Below are positions 33,987 to 46,529 of a stretch of 64,000 bases of DNA, in pieces. Every line of letters begins with the position of its first letter. The first letter of the stretch is position 1. A model generated the notes under the pieces. That model was not told the DNA's origin. It worked only from the letters and a program-made list of their open reading frames with translations, and did not search any database. Origin of the DNA: Apostichopus japonicus. Lineage: Eukaryota; Echinodermata; Holothuroidea; Aspidochirotida; Stichopodidae. Location of the stretch: the NCBI RefSeq assembly GCF_037975245.1, contig NC_092567.1, positions 13,284,876-13,348,875 on the forward strand, in the 5' to 3' direction. Position numbers and translations under genes: made by a program.

Positions 33987-36900
33987 GAAGAGGAGCTAAG
34001 CAAATACATAAAGTCAGTTGCAAAAGTATAATTAGTGATTTTATGTAAATTTTTGATGAATGAAATATATTCTAAAAAATGTTTTGACATTTTGGTTATA
34101 CTTATTTTCTCTCCCAATGACCTTTTCTAGGCCTGGATGTCAACCTTATTTTAGTTTTAAAATAACTGTGCCCAACCAATGACCATGAATAATTATACCA
34201 GCTTAAATGCAGTGTAAATATCAAAGAAATCTTTCAATACACTTAAAATATGCTGACACACATGTAGGTAGGGTTACTATCAGGGAGTAATCTTTTGTGC
34301 AAAGTGCACTGTTAACATACAGCTCTAGAAGCAAATGCAATAATGATAAATTTTGTACTTAATTATCTAAGTAATTAACAGACAGGACATTTTGTCGTGG
34401 ACCGGACATTAAAGGCCAACTATGGAGACTTTTCGATACACAGAAAATCCCACCATTTTGTATGTATGTAATCCTTAACTCACTCCCAATTACATTGCTG
34501 TAATTAACTTTACCAATTTCGGACATTAAATATGTGAAAAATGGGGAGAAAAGTCATTCCAAAGACATTCCAAAGACCATGTGACGTCATCTTTGGTATA
34601 CCGCAATCACAACAATAATTTTAGTGTGTAATGTTGTATACTTGAGCTACCAATAACATCAATGATATTACTCCTTTTTCCCTGAAATACCACAATTCTG
34701 TGTTTTTGGAGGTTGCAGTTATACCTCATCCAACAAAAGCATCAGCTTTTTTAGCTTTCCGAGTAGAAGAAGCGACGTAGCAAGCTGTAGTCTTTGGAGA
34801 TCCACACGGAAAGGTTTTTTTAGCACCCGGAATATCTCGTGCCCATGAGTCCACATGCATGACCCTGCCTCAGTGTCTCATTCTGGGGGCGTAGCTAATG
34901 TGAAATTGACCCTTTCAAGTTTCCCCATAAACACGCCCTGGACGTCCTTACATGTAACATTATATCACGCAATTTTTTTAATTTTTATTTTTTTATAAAA
35001 GCTAGAGTGAACAATAGCCCATGAAGATTGACATAAGTCAAGAGCTAATATAGGTTTTGAGGCACTATAAAATAAATCAACATGGGCCAATCAGTGGTTC
35101 ACAGCAGCTTACAGTAGGAACTACTGACGAGGATTGGGTGATCAGTGCCTATAAAATACACCATCCACTCCCCTTACATAATTGACAGTATAAACTATTG
35201 ACTGGTTGAGATGACCGTGTATATAATGTGCCTATAAGGTAGCATTGTTAGTACATGTAGTGAGTTACAACTCCCGCCAGGGTTGGCTCACAGCATGTGT
35301 AAATAGTCATGGATTTCAGATTTTAATGCATTTATCCATTTCATTTGTAGTATTCCAGTATTGTGAGTTTGTGATACATTGTGTTATATTGTCCGTTATG
35401 TTTATTCAGGCATCTGCATGGTCCAAGAAGTTGGATAAAAACGGTTCTATATAGGGATCGGGCGTTTTATTTCATTAGTGACTATCTTGTGATTGTGGGA
35501 TGTTACTGGTCAAGGCCTGTTTCAACTAGACTTAACTCTATGGAATTACATAGAGTCACGGTAGTATTTTGCCCAGGATTGAACGAGAAACGTGGATTTG
35601 GATATTCACTGCTAAATTTGGTTTATTGACAGGATTCTTCTTCTGTGTTTGTACTTTTGGATATAAAACGAGTAAGTACTATGTTCAGCTGAAGCTTAGT
35701 CATGTATATGTGCTACCCTGGTCGATTCGGGGCAGCGTCTTCTCGTAGTTGTTCGATTATGTTTAGTGTTTTTTTGTAATTCGTTGACAGTAATGTAAAC
35801 CATTTTCCTGTGACATATCACGCATGAGGCATCTTTTAGGTCTATTCATCTGTTCAGTTGGCGGCATCTTGCGAGACTTGCGATCAAATTGTATTATGGA
35901 ATCGGCAAGCTACTTGCATGTTCTACAGTTAATTGTACCGTATGCTATGTAAACGATGCCTCCATTTGAGTGGAAATTTTGCAAATGAAATAACCCATTT
36001 TACTAAATTTTCTGCTTAAAATTGTCTTAAAACTAGTTGTTAACCTTCATGTGTTCTTGTTTTAAGCTAACAGCTTTTCAAACGCTCCAAATTGGAAGTC
36101 AAATAAAGTACAATTGTTCGCTATCTGTGTATTCACAGTACCTATTTCAGCATATGATTTTCGCGGTATACCAAAGATGACGTCACACTGTTACCAGAGG
36201 CTCCTTTGGGTCAATCTCTGTTTTCAGACATTCCAGAGGTACATGTCACATGACTACCCAAAATGTCCATTTTCATGGTCGATTTTGATGGGGGTTATAG
36301 TAGGTTTTCGAAGATGTTTTTGTACACATGTTGGTTATGGGTATGTAAACTCCCAAATTAATGGATTTCCCCCCCCCCCCCAAAAAAATTTTTCTCCATA
36401 GTTGGGCTTTGAAAACATTGTAAATCTCCTCTGTGTTACATTACCTACAACCATGTACAAAATGATTGTTAAGCTTACAGTTTGCAGTATAAACAAGAAC
36501 ATTTACGCCCACTACACTTATAAAGCAGTGGCTTAATTAAATAAACAGTATGTCATAAGTTAGTGTGAAACAAAGTTGCTTTTAACCAGTTTGTCAGAAC
36601 TAATTGTCTGTTCCCAGACTGCACTATAAAGGTAAATGCTACTGGGTCTGCATTATGATATATTTATTCAAGTCCTATATAATCCCTCATTTGCATGCAA
36701 ATTCTAAATCTCCTTCACAGAAGAACAATTTAATTTGTTGATGAAGAGGTTCAGTTGAAATTTAATCACTGTTGGACAAATACTATAAACAAGGTTCTGA
36801 TCTCAGAAAGCTCTATAAGATTCGGAATTGACTTCCTTCTAATTTAGTACAAAATCTTTGAAGAAGTTCATGGACTTATTTTTCAACATTCGCATAATAT

Positions 36901-37445
36901 TTGAATGGTGAGGAACCTTGAGAGGCAAAGGGACCTAAATCCTTCAGCCCCCCCCCCCCACTGGTCCATTACAAATGGTAGAGGCTAAAAAGCAGAAAGG
37001 GGATGCAAATGTTAACTTGGAGAAGTAAATCCCCAGGACAGATACCAAATTTAATGAGGGATGTGATTTAAAACCTCACTTTGAAAGCTTCAACAAATTG
37101 TGATTCCCACACAGATGTTGCTGAACTTGATCTTACTAGACTTAGACTATGTACAAAATTGTTCAATCACTCAAACTAGTTTCCTGATGCATGATTTGCA
37201 GTTAATGCAGGACAATGATATCATTTCTAATAGTCAATTTTCAGGTTGTAAATGTGGTTGAAAAATCCACTTTCGTAATGTCAGGGTTATAGTCTATCTG
37301 CCAATGGATGCTTTGATTAAATGATTCCAGTTCCATGTTTTCTGTTTATATACACATGCATATTAAATTAACCCCCCCCCCCCTCCCTTGACCCTGATGA
37401 CCACATCCCAAAACTTACTGGTTTGGATATTAACGAGTGACAAGA
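33987..37445. other. Long stretch with no supported gene
   Basis: Frames at 35245-35629 and 36114-36401 have no domain signals. A possible donor AAAACGAGTAAGTACT near 35668 has no matching recognisable exon. C homopolymers of 10 or more occur near 36368 and 36950. Confidence 0.4.
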
Positions 37446-37525
37446 TTACCTGTCTCCCCACAACCGTAGTGCTCTTGTTCTATTGAGCTTAGAATGAACT
37501 GGTAACCTTTTAACACTGCACCCTC
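37446..37525 (+). repeat. Solo terminal repeat of the DIRS-like element
   Basis: TTACCTGTCTCCCCACAACC through AGAATGAACTGGTAACCTTT to CACTGCACCCTC matches the left inverted repeat at 32538 and, reversed, the right one at 33904. No internal sequence adjoins it. Confidence 0.8.
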
Positions 37526-38121
37526 TATGACCAGCCTTCTCATGTTACCACCCAAAGTGTTAACATCATTCGTTTCTTGTGTGGATTTATATTCTACTTA
37601 ATTCAATTGGAAAGGTTTCCTAGGATCCTGGCACAAATTCATACTATTAATATGTTTAGGCAATGAAACCAATATTTCCTTTCTCTGGAAAATGAAACTG
37701 GCATGAAAAAACTAAAGTGTTCATCAGGACCAAATGTCATATATTTTGTTTTAGAGGGATACCTCAAGTTTTCTGTTTCATATTTTTTTCATTAAAATTA
37801 CAACCATAATATACTAATTTGCATAAATTTGCATTATTGTAAGTTTTAGCCAAAATTTGTAGTTTTTTAACTGTAAATTTGTTTCTTCTACAAGAGTATC
37901 TAGAAATAATATTCAGTTACCAATTATCACATGGAGGCAGTTGTAGATGGATTAATTTATTTTATTCCTAAAGCAGAAGTTCCTGATCTTCAATTCTTCA
38001 TAGTAATGGGTGCTAATTAGCATTATTTTGATGTCACACCAAAATAACGCAAATGTTTTCATAAAAAGTAACTGATGTGCCCTATGATGTCCTACGATTA
38101 ATTAATAGCCTCTAATTAGTC

Positions 38122-39470
38122 GTCACACATGTGACCGATGGTCAAGTGTGTGGCATTTATGGTCACCTGTGTGACAATGAAGCCCCAAGTTGAGTATTCA
38201 ACAAAACTAAATGGACTTAATATTGTTAGCAGACTGGTTTGTTATATGTGTGTGGCCTGACAACAGTGTAATTTGCAAATGAGAAAAGCTCCATCCAATG
38301 AACTTGCAGCAGCACTGTGGACTTGGACTGTTGTTATGTCATGAGTATGTGGCATAACAACAGAGTCATAAGCTAATGAGAAAAGCTTCATCCAATGAAA
38401 TTGCAGCAGCACTGTGGACTTGGACTGTTGTTATGTCATGAGTATGTGGCATTACAACAGAGTCATAAGCTAATGAGAAAAGCTTGATTCAATGAAATTG
38501 CAGCTGCACTGTGGACTTGGACTGTTGTTATGTCATGAGTATGTGGCATAACAACAGAGTCATAAGCTAATGAGAAAAGCTTCATCCAATGAAATTGCAG
38601 CAGCACTGTGGACTTGGACTGTTGTTATGTCATGAGTATGTGGCATAACAACAGAGTCATAAGCTAATGAGAAAAGCTTCATTCATTGAAATTGCAGCAG
38701 CACTGTGGACTTGGACTGTTGTTATGTCATGAGTATGTGGCATTACAACAGAGTCATAAGCTAATGAGAAAAGCTTCATCCAATGAAATTGCAGCAGCAC
38801 TGTGGACTTGGACTGTTGTTATGTCATGAGTGTGTGGCATGACAACAGTGTTATATGCAAATGAGGAAAGCTTCATCCAATGAAATGCAGCATCCATGAA
38901 AATGCAGAATGTCACACACGTGATCCAACAATGTCACACATGTGACCCTCCAAATAGAAAATCATGGCAGTTAAACCGTTTTAAAGTAATTCCTATGGAA
39001 TATCAATATCAGTGCTGTTCTGTGGTCATTACTTTAGAGTCAACATGAAAATGCAGAATATCACACACGTGACACAACATTGTCACACACGTGACCGGAT
39101 TCTTTTAGCTTATGTAGTATTATGCTAATCTTTAAAAGGGAAATATTGGGTGACATGTCTTGTTGGAATGGAACTACATTAAGCTAGTAACATGAGAAAT
39201 TAGGGTTATCCAGCCCTGTTAGAAACTGAAGAATTTGCCAATGTTTTTTTGTGCAAAAAAAGCCAGTTTCATTTCACGTCACACACATGACCAACCTTTA
39301 TATGACCTCTGCCAGCACATGAATGTTCTTAATTGGCTAAGCTATATGGTTTTGTAAAAGAGTCCCCTAGTGCATACTTAAGTACTACAATCAACCCAAC
39401 TTTCTTTACCTAAAAGTAGTTACTTAGTTGTAAAGTGCAGATCTCCCCATTTTTCCGTCACACACGTGAC
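38122..39470. promoter_or_regulatory. Cluster of eight GTCACA-nn-TGTGAC palindromes
   Basis: GTCACACACGTGAC or one- to two-base variants occur at 38122, 38162, 38911, 38933, 39060, 39082, 39279 and 39457. Several contain the E-box CACGTG. They sit in otherwise different surroundings, except that the pairs 38911/38933 and 39060/39082 have the same 22-base spacing. A protein-binding array is an inference. Confidence 0.5.
38236..38886 (+). repeat. 97-bp tandem repeat, about 6.7 units
   Basis: GTCATGAGTATGTGGCAT starts at 38338, 38435, 38532, 38629, 38726 and (as GTGTGTGG) 38823, exactly 97 bases apart. Units are nearly identical, while the first and last contain TGCAAATGAG instead of AAGCTAATGAG. 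There is no coding potential. Confidence 0.95.
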
Positions 39471-39753
39471 CGAGAATGGCCCCAAACATTTTAATTTTTT
39501 GGTTTGTAAAAGGTAAATTGTTTGTTTTTGTCACTTTTTTGTGTTCTTCATAATTGATAATATTGGAATTAGGTTTTGATGAATGGGAAATGTTGAGTTA
39601 TAGTTAATGCCTTGGTGGTTAAAAGAAACAGTTGTTCCAGTGTAGCTCATTTGGTGGCTTTAGTAGTATCACTGCATGCAGTTGATTTTTGGTTGAGTAG
39701 TACCAGTCCACTCTATTAACCTTTCTATTTCTTTTTGATCATTTAATGGTCAG

Positions 39754-39859
39754 ATTGCAGCTCAAAAAGCTGCAGTTTACGATGAAATTGTATTTGCAAC
39801 TGAACCACCAACTGTACAAACTTTATGGCCAGCCCAATGTTTGCAAAACTCAAAAGGGG
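39754..39859 (+). CDS. Candidate internal exon of unknown gene
   Basis: A T-rich acceptor with CAG at 39751-39753 and a donor GTAAGA at 39860 enclose 106 bases that are open in two frames. One of these reads IAAQKAAVYDEIVFATEPP and on to SKGG. An alternative acceptor CAG ends at 39760. The exon would be phase 0 or 1 at the start and phase 1 at the end. A SINE begins right after the donor. I do not recognise the peptide. It is phase-compatible with THAP exon 2 if the second acceptor is used. Confidence 0.3.
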
Positions 39860-39863
39860 GTAA

Positions 39864-40252
39864 GATTTATTATTATTATTAATTAGGTTTACAGTCTTGT
39901 ACAGGGCCAAGGCCCTTTCACAGGACTTTTACAACTTAACCCTGGTCATTGATAACTTGTCACACCTACACACCAAAGTGTGCACAATTCAGACAATCTC
40001 TCCTGGGGCACCACAGTGCACCACAACCACATGTTCCCCGGGGGACTTCCCATAGGGTGCAGCCACAAACCGGCGCACGCAACTATATTTACAAGTTACC
40101 TCGCAAGTCCCCATTTATACACCTGGGTGAAGAGAGGCAATGGAGATAAAGCGCCTTGCCCAAGGACACAACACAATGATCTGGCCAGGGTTCGAACCTG
40201 TAATCCTTAGATCACAAGTCCACTGCCTTAACTACTTAACCACAACGCCCTC
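39864..40252 (-). mobile_element. tRNA-derived SINE
   Basis: On the minus strand it starts AGGGCGTTGTGGTTAAGTAG, with an A-box-like TGGTTAAGTAGTTAAGG (40226-40242) and a B box GGTTCGAACC (40189-40198), so the head is tRNA-like. A body with CTTGGGCAAGGCGC and CACCCAGGTGTATAAATG follows, and the tail is a (TAA)n run at 39866-39880. The body motif is one I have seen in SINEs of several marine invertebrates, possibly the MetaSINE superfamily; this name is uncertain. Confidence 0.82.
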
Positions 40253-40869
40253 TATTTATCCAAATTTAAAGGTTTGTCTGGTTTTCTTCATGATAATCCT
40301 TTTTGCAAATCATGTTGATTCTTGCGAAAACGTAGAAACAAAACACAAGAGATTTGCTAAAAGAAATCAGAAGTAGATAGTTCTTCTCAAATCAAATGTC
40401 TTAGTAGATGGATGGTATATTTGTAGATGGATGGTATATTTTTGTCAGATCATGTCGACATGAATAATTTCAGTAAAGCAACAAATACTTAGACACAGCA
40501 AGAATAACTGCAGTCTCAGAAGCTGAAATTTGATTTTCCTGGTTCCAGCTAATTTCCTTTTTTTATCTCTCAAGAATGAGAAATTAGTGTTCTGTCAATT
40601 CTGGAAAGACTGCACGCTAAGTCACATTTACTTAGTATAAAGATACCATGTTTACTAAAATTTAAGTGGCTAGTGTGACAAATTTTTTTTTCATTCTTTG
40701 ATTCCTTGCCATGGGCAGATGGAATCTATGCAATGGTGATGGCATGTTTGTGTGTGTATGTGACCCTTGCTACAACCTACATTCATAAGGATAACTATGG
40801 TACATTTCATATTTGGTATGTTGGTTCCCCCTTGGGTAGAGCTATTTTGGGATTGTTGCTGGTATTGGT

Positions 40870-41470
40870 CAAAGGCCATTTGAGGTCAGCACGGGTCTGA
40901 AAACATTGTTCACACAATATCTTAAGAAGTGGAAGTTTCAGGAAGTTCAAACTTGGTGTGTACAGTAGCTTGCTGGTGAGTGGATAATCTGTAGTATGTT
41001 TTATGAATTTCAAAGGTCACCAGAGGTCAAACTGTGGAAACTTTGTAAAAACAATAACTCCATATTACAAAGTTGGTTGGCCTTCAAACTTGGCATGTAT
41101 GTGCAACATAGTGATTTATTGGATCAAAGGTCATACTAGGTTACCACAGGTAACATTGTGGAAACATTGTAAACAGGATATCCCCAGAAGAGAAGCTGTG
41201 ATGAATCTCATGCTTGACAAGTTTGTGTCCCATATTAAGTAGAGAAACCCTATTGAAATTGGTGGAGGTCAAAGGTCATTTGCGTTCAACATTTAAACCA
41301 AAGTCTGAAACTGTTGTCAACTTGATGACTCAAAAAGTACATCTTTCTTGAATTTCATACTTACTATGTAAATCCAGCTTGGTGAGTGCAAGAACCCTGT
41401 GGAAATTTTATAGGTCAAAGGTCGAATGAGGTCGACAGGTGTCAAAGTGTGAAACCTTTAAGACATTACT
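40870..41470 (+). repeat. Repeat family C array, diverged
   Basis: Four diverged units in plus orientation with GGTCAAAGGTCAT-type cores, a GTGGAAAC-TTGTAAAC segment and a CTTGG-ATGTATGTGCAACATAG segment. AGGTCAAAGGTCA, a perfect DR1, lies at 41266-41278 and a one-mismatch copy at 41412-41424. Confidence 0.75.
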
Positions 41471-43930
41471 CCAAAATTAAAGCTACAATTAACCTGTGAA
41501 TTCTCCAGTGCTATGAATTTCTTTTGGTGAACACAATTTGGTCAAATTCAGTTCAGTTTAGTTTTCTGATGGGCCTCTATAAGTCTTCAACTAAAAAATG
41601 CAGTCATCCAGGAAATGAAATCTGCTTCAATCTGTTGATAAATTTAAAAAAAGTTACTTTAAGACACTCAGCAGGTCCTGATCAGTTTTCACCCTCTGAG
41701 CTTCAAGAGGTCAATAGGTTATCTCAAATGGTGCAAAAATAAAATGAATGAGTCAACAGGTTACCTCAAATGGTCTCAAACCAATGTAACCAATGTCATG
41801 TAAAGCTCTCATTCATTAATGCCAAAGATAAAAGGGATGGTCATAAGGTGGCAGAGCTGATTGTATTATAAATAGGAAAGACTATACTTTCTGGATAATG
41901 AAATGTTTGGAATAAAATTTCTCTATTGTAAATCCTTACCAGTGACTGATATTTTGATGTGCCCAATACTGTTATTTAACTCCCACCACTGCACTGAAAT
42001 AGGTACACATGCCCATTACTCAATTGTTTGAAAAGTTGTCAAAATATGACAACATTTCTAATTCTAAGTGTAAATCAAGCCCATGCCACAATGTCCATGA
42101 CAAGTAATTGTTGGTAAAAGCATCTCCCTTACCAGAATCTGTTAACATTGATAAGTCCCCTTACAGCTTCAGGTATGTATGGTATAACGTACATGGGATA
42201 TATAGCTGGCCATTCTGATATAACGACCATTTAGACCATATTTCTTGCTGATCTCACAACCTTTGTTGGAAAATGAAATACTGTAAACATGGGAAATCGC
42301 CCAGTGTTTTTCTCAAAAGTCAGTCACAAAACATTAATAGCCCCAACCCCTTCACAGCTATAGAACTAGCCGCAAAGGTAGGCTACTAACAATAAACATG
42401 TCAGTATCCCCATCTGATATTAAAATATGAGAGCATTAATTACTGTACTAAGTAAAACTTTTACAAGTTGTAACCACTTTATTCCGAGATATTAAAGTTC
42501 ATAAGTTAATGACCCCGACCCCTTTTGAATTGATATGCAGAAAATTAAAACCACAGTACACGATTATCTGTCATTTTGGTGAAACATTTTCAACAATAAA
42601 ACATGGGGCCGAGTTGGTTAGGCTTCACTGTGTCATACACTAACAACGGTAGGATAATATTAGGTGTGTTAACACAAAAACATGAAGAAAAAATTGCTTC
42701 GTGTCAGAATACCAATGCACTTAAGAATAAAGATGGCCAAACACATCCTTAAGTATTTCTTGTGGCATGTTCATAATTCCAAAATTTAGAACAATTAAAG
42801 AGTTTTGAGACAAGGTTGCCGTTATCGCTACATTGAATTGCTGCAAACAGTTTTCTAACTTTCACCCAACTGGTATAGATGCTTTAAAGCATTGTCAACC
42901 TTAGATAGATAGATAAACAGACAGACAGATAGACTGACAGATAGACAGACAGACAGACAGTTATTGGAGAGGCTTGTAGAAGGATTTCCAATGAAGGTTT
43001 CAAGACTACCAGAGAAGAACTACATCAACAAGAGTGCCTCATAACCTCCAGTGAACAGATATCAATGTAGTATTAAATTAAGGAGATAACAGTAATCAAG
43101 GTATCAGTATCATATAAAGGATATCCTAGAAGTACTGTACATTACATTTACATCTATCAAGCCTAATGTTATCAACTTGCTCGTTACACAATATCCTTTA
43201 CAATAAAATTGTTATGTCAAAGAGGAGAGGATGCTGCTACTGTACCTCATGGTACTTGAGCTGTAAATAGAGCTTCCCTGCTCACCAAGAAGAATAGGAG
43301 GGGAGGGGTAGTTGGAATTAACCTCCAATGAATGAGTAGTCATAACAATGATCTCAGGTATATATAGTTATGTTTGTTAAGTCTGCATTGTATCTCCATC
43401 TTAATGTCTCTGTTTTGGAGGTGTTAACTGCAAATTGACCGGGGAAAAGTAATTTTGCAAAGTTTTGTGCTGTTTACTAAATGGGACTGTTTTCTCTGTG
43501 TAGTTAACAGTTTGCATGGAAAAAAAAAGAAGGATTTGTAGTATTAGAGTTTACCCAACAGACAATTACATTGAGCACTTAATTTAAGCACAAAGTTAGT
43601 AACTACCCAACTCAAGAAGGATCAGCATGTGTATTGTCTGCTTGCTTAAAGTTAAAAGCATGCAATGGAACTACCCTTTTGATTACTACTTGCAAAATGT
43701 ATCAAAATATGAATCATTGTTATGGTAATGGCTTGTGTACATGTAATTGATGCCTTGACTTCTAAGCATGATCACTCAAAAAGTACAAGGTAGCTGAATG
43801 CCATACCTGGTAAGCAGATCTACCTTGATGAGAATAAGACAAGTCAAAGTCTTAAAAGCTGTCAGAAATATCCAAGCCAAGGCTTGGTTGATATTCATAT
43901 GTAGTACTTTGAGTCTTTGCAAACAAACAT
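41471..43930. other. Stretch with no supported gene; GATA/CAGA microsatellite
   Basis: A TAGATAGATAGATAAACAGA then ACAG-rich microsatellite lies at 42903-42961. Other open frames (41524) have no features. Confidence 0.5.
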
Positions 43931-43932
43931 AT

Positions 43933-44600
43933 GCATTAAGTTGACATTGGTTTCAAGTGGTACCTTGTTCGTTTGATCAAATGCATTTTAGGGGCCCTTT
44001 TGGGGCGTCTGGCGGGCCCTTTGTAGCAGAAAATTTGTCTGGCATGATGATTTCCATAGTCTGTAAGATTAACCCGAACATTCCAAACCGGTTTTAAGTG
44101 GTACCTTGCATATTTAATCTGGGTCAATGCTACGATAATGGGCATTTGGGCCATATTTGGGGGCGTCTGGCGGGCCCTTTGTAGCAGAAAATTTGTCTGG
44201 CATGATGATTTCCATAGTCTGTAAGATTAACCCGAACATTCCAAACCGGTTTTAAGTGGTACCTTGCATATTTAATCTGGGTCAATGCTACGATAATGGG
44301 CATTTGGGCCATATTTGGGGGCGTCTGGCGGGCCCTTAGCAGCAGAAAATTTGTCTGGCATGGGCCATTCAGTACTTTGTGGCATTCATGCATTAAGTTG
44401 ACATTGGTTTCAAGTGGTACCTCGTTCGTTTGATCAGATGCATTTTTTTAGGGGCCCTTTTTGGGCGTCTGGCGGGCCCTTTGCAGCAGAAAATTTGTCT
44501 GGCATGGGCCATTCAGTACTATGTGGCATTCATGCATTAAGTTGACATTGGTTTCAAGTGGTACCTCGTTCGTTTGATCAGATGCATTTTTGGGCCCCCT
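43933..44600 (-). repeat. 158-bp and 144-bp tandem repeat array
   Basis: GCGTCTGGCGGGCCCTT occurs at 44005, 44163, 44321 and 44465, with intervals of 158, 158 and 144. Two unit types alternate, one with GTACCTTGTTCGTTTGATCA and one with GTACCTTGCATATTTAATCT. Two adjacent 158-bp units are nearly identical. A related half unit with GTACCTCGTTCGTTTGATCA occurs at about 44700. The small minus-strand frames here are copies of one repeat-derived frame. Confidence 0.88.
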
Positions 44601-44829
44601 TTAACCGGCCCCAGGGGCCACATGCAGCAGAGGGACCATGGCAGACATCCACTTTTGGATATACTGGGTTTTTCCACAAATGTTCCAATACTCAGATATT
44701 GGTACCTCGTTCGTTTGATCAAAGTGCACTGGGCTGCCGGGCTACTATGGCCTGCATCTCTCAGGGTAACATGGCCTATTTTGACAGTTTCAAAGGTGAT
44801 GGTAGTTGTTAAATAATTGATCTAACTGT

Positions 44830-46529
44830 AGAATTGTTGCCCTGCAGAGGTTGAACGTACTATTTCAACGTTTAGAAACCTACAGTAATGGTCTTAATAT
44901 AACTAAACAGATAATGATAACAAATTGTGAGGTACTGAGTTGCTATAGGGTGATCTTCACCATGGACTTGTTGTGATGTTCTCATTTGATTGTTTGATTA
45001 TTTGCTTGCATGTCTACACACAAGTATATGTCATTTGGGTACCCTGGTTTCTGCATAGCCACTAAGGAAGGTACCCATGGTGTGAAATGGTGTGTTATCT
45101 TCTATACTGTTGTTATCAGCAATGGTCCTTTAGTTACTAAGAAGTGCCTTGGATTACATACATATAACACACAGATGCACTGATTCTGCAACAACTTTTG
45201 CTTCAGAAACAAACTTTCACATGAGCGTGCACCATTGAGGTAAGCATCAGCCTCACATCTACAGTTTTGTTGGTAATGTTGGCACTTGCTTACATCATTG
45301 CTCTGTCCTCTGGTTGGCTTCCAGTTTTGAGGAAGCAGAATGACACTGTTAAGCAATTTAAAGTAGAACGATAGTGACAGAAAAAAAATCTCTCATTTTC
45401 ATATATAATGTAGTTTATATGTTACCAAGCAACATATTTTTTTAATTTTCCAAATAGCACACCGGAAAGTTATAAAAAAGGGAATTAAAACATCGTTTTT
45501 TCGCCTCCGTAATTTAGGAATTTGCAAACACTGCAACGACCTTGAACAGCCCTCAGGTCAGTGAATGACGTCACTGTGATGATCTTTTCTGTTGTGCACT
45601 GTTCAGTACGGAGCTGTGCGTGCATTTCGTGTCAGCATAACTGTTATTTTCCGGCGTAATGTTCAAGACATAAATAGATAATGAATATCATAGTGTTTCT
45701 TGATTTCTTCACCACGTGTTTACAAGTTTTTTTTACGAAATTTGCGGCGATTTCGCAACGATTTCCCAATATCTGAAGAGGTAACTCGCAAGCTGACCCA
45801 AAGTAACGTAAATCTCAAGATCACGTTTTTGGCGGGTTTTATACAGAGTGATGTATGAATGTGCTCACTTACCAGTCAAACTGGCACAATAACAATAGTG
45901 ATGATAGTCTCAAACGTAGATTAGTATAACATCCGAAAGAAAATCCAAAGTTCTAAACAAAGTAGATTCGCTTGTATGCACTAGGCCTACTGTAAAACAT
46001 AAACGTTCCTTGTTCCGTGCGTCATTAAATCCAACAGAAAGGTTTCATTGAGCTTGAAATACAACCGCATTTGAACTCAATCGAGTTGTTAGTCTAGCTC
46101 GAACAATTTTCTCACTACATGCAATGCCTATTGCGTTTATTCACATGCATGCCTCGTGGTTTGGGCTTCAGGAGGAATCGTATTCTAGCCCAACTTCACG
46201 TAGGTCCGCAAACGGTACTTTCACACTGTGCAAACATAACTGACAGTGTGCGCTACCGTAAGTAATACTTACACGATGTTTTGTTTCGCTCGAGCATACA
46301 CACATTTCCTATTCGTATTACATTTAAAGTGGTTTGGAGGGTATGAACACATCTCTGCCCCAAAAAACTCTGCCTAAGCGACGTCCATGCCCCAATTGAA
46401 ATTTGCACGTGGATTCTCTCCTCACATAGTCATTAGGTTGTTCACGTCTGACATGTCTTCCAGTTCCAACACTTACTGTTGCATTTATCGGGATATATAT
46501 AAATACTGCGGCATAAAATCATCAATCTT
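44830..46529. other. Stretch with no supported gene
   Basis: No domain recognised in frames such as 45102-45356 (minus). TGACGTCA (CRE-like) occurs at about 45566, but I see no adjacent gene start. Confidence 0.4.

Noticed and set aside
38236-38886. Regularly spaced 97-bp units considered as a CRISPR array
   Set aside because: The units are contiguous tandem repeats without variable spacers, and the context is animal DNA.
40140-40252. Possible tRNA gene on the minus strand
   Set aside because: A and B box sequences are present, but the arms do not form a full cloverleaf. The sequence continues into a SINE body and a (TAA)n tail.
43936-44722. Several similar 60-87-codon minus-strand frames with a shared YHLKP motif, looking like a gene family
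   Set aside because: They are copies of one frame in successive units of the 158-bp tandem array.
45562-45575. TGACGTCA as a CRE-driven promoter
   Set aside because: One 8-bp match occurs by chance at this scale, and no gene start follows.
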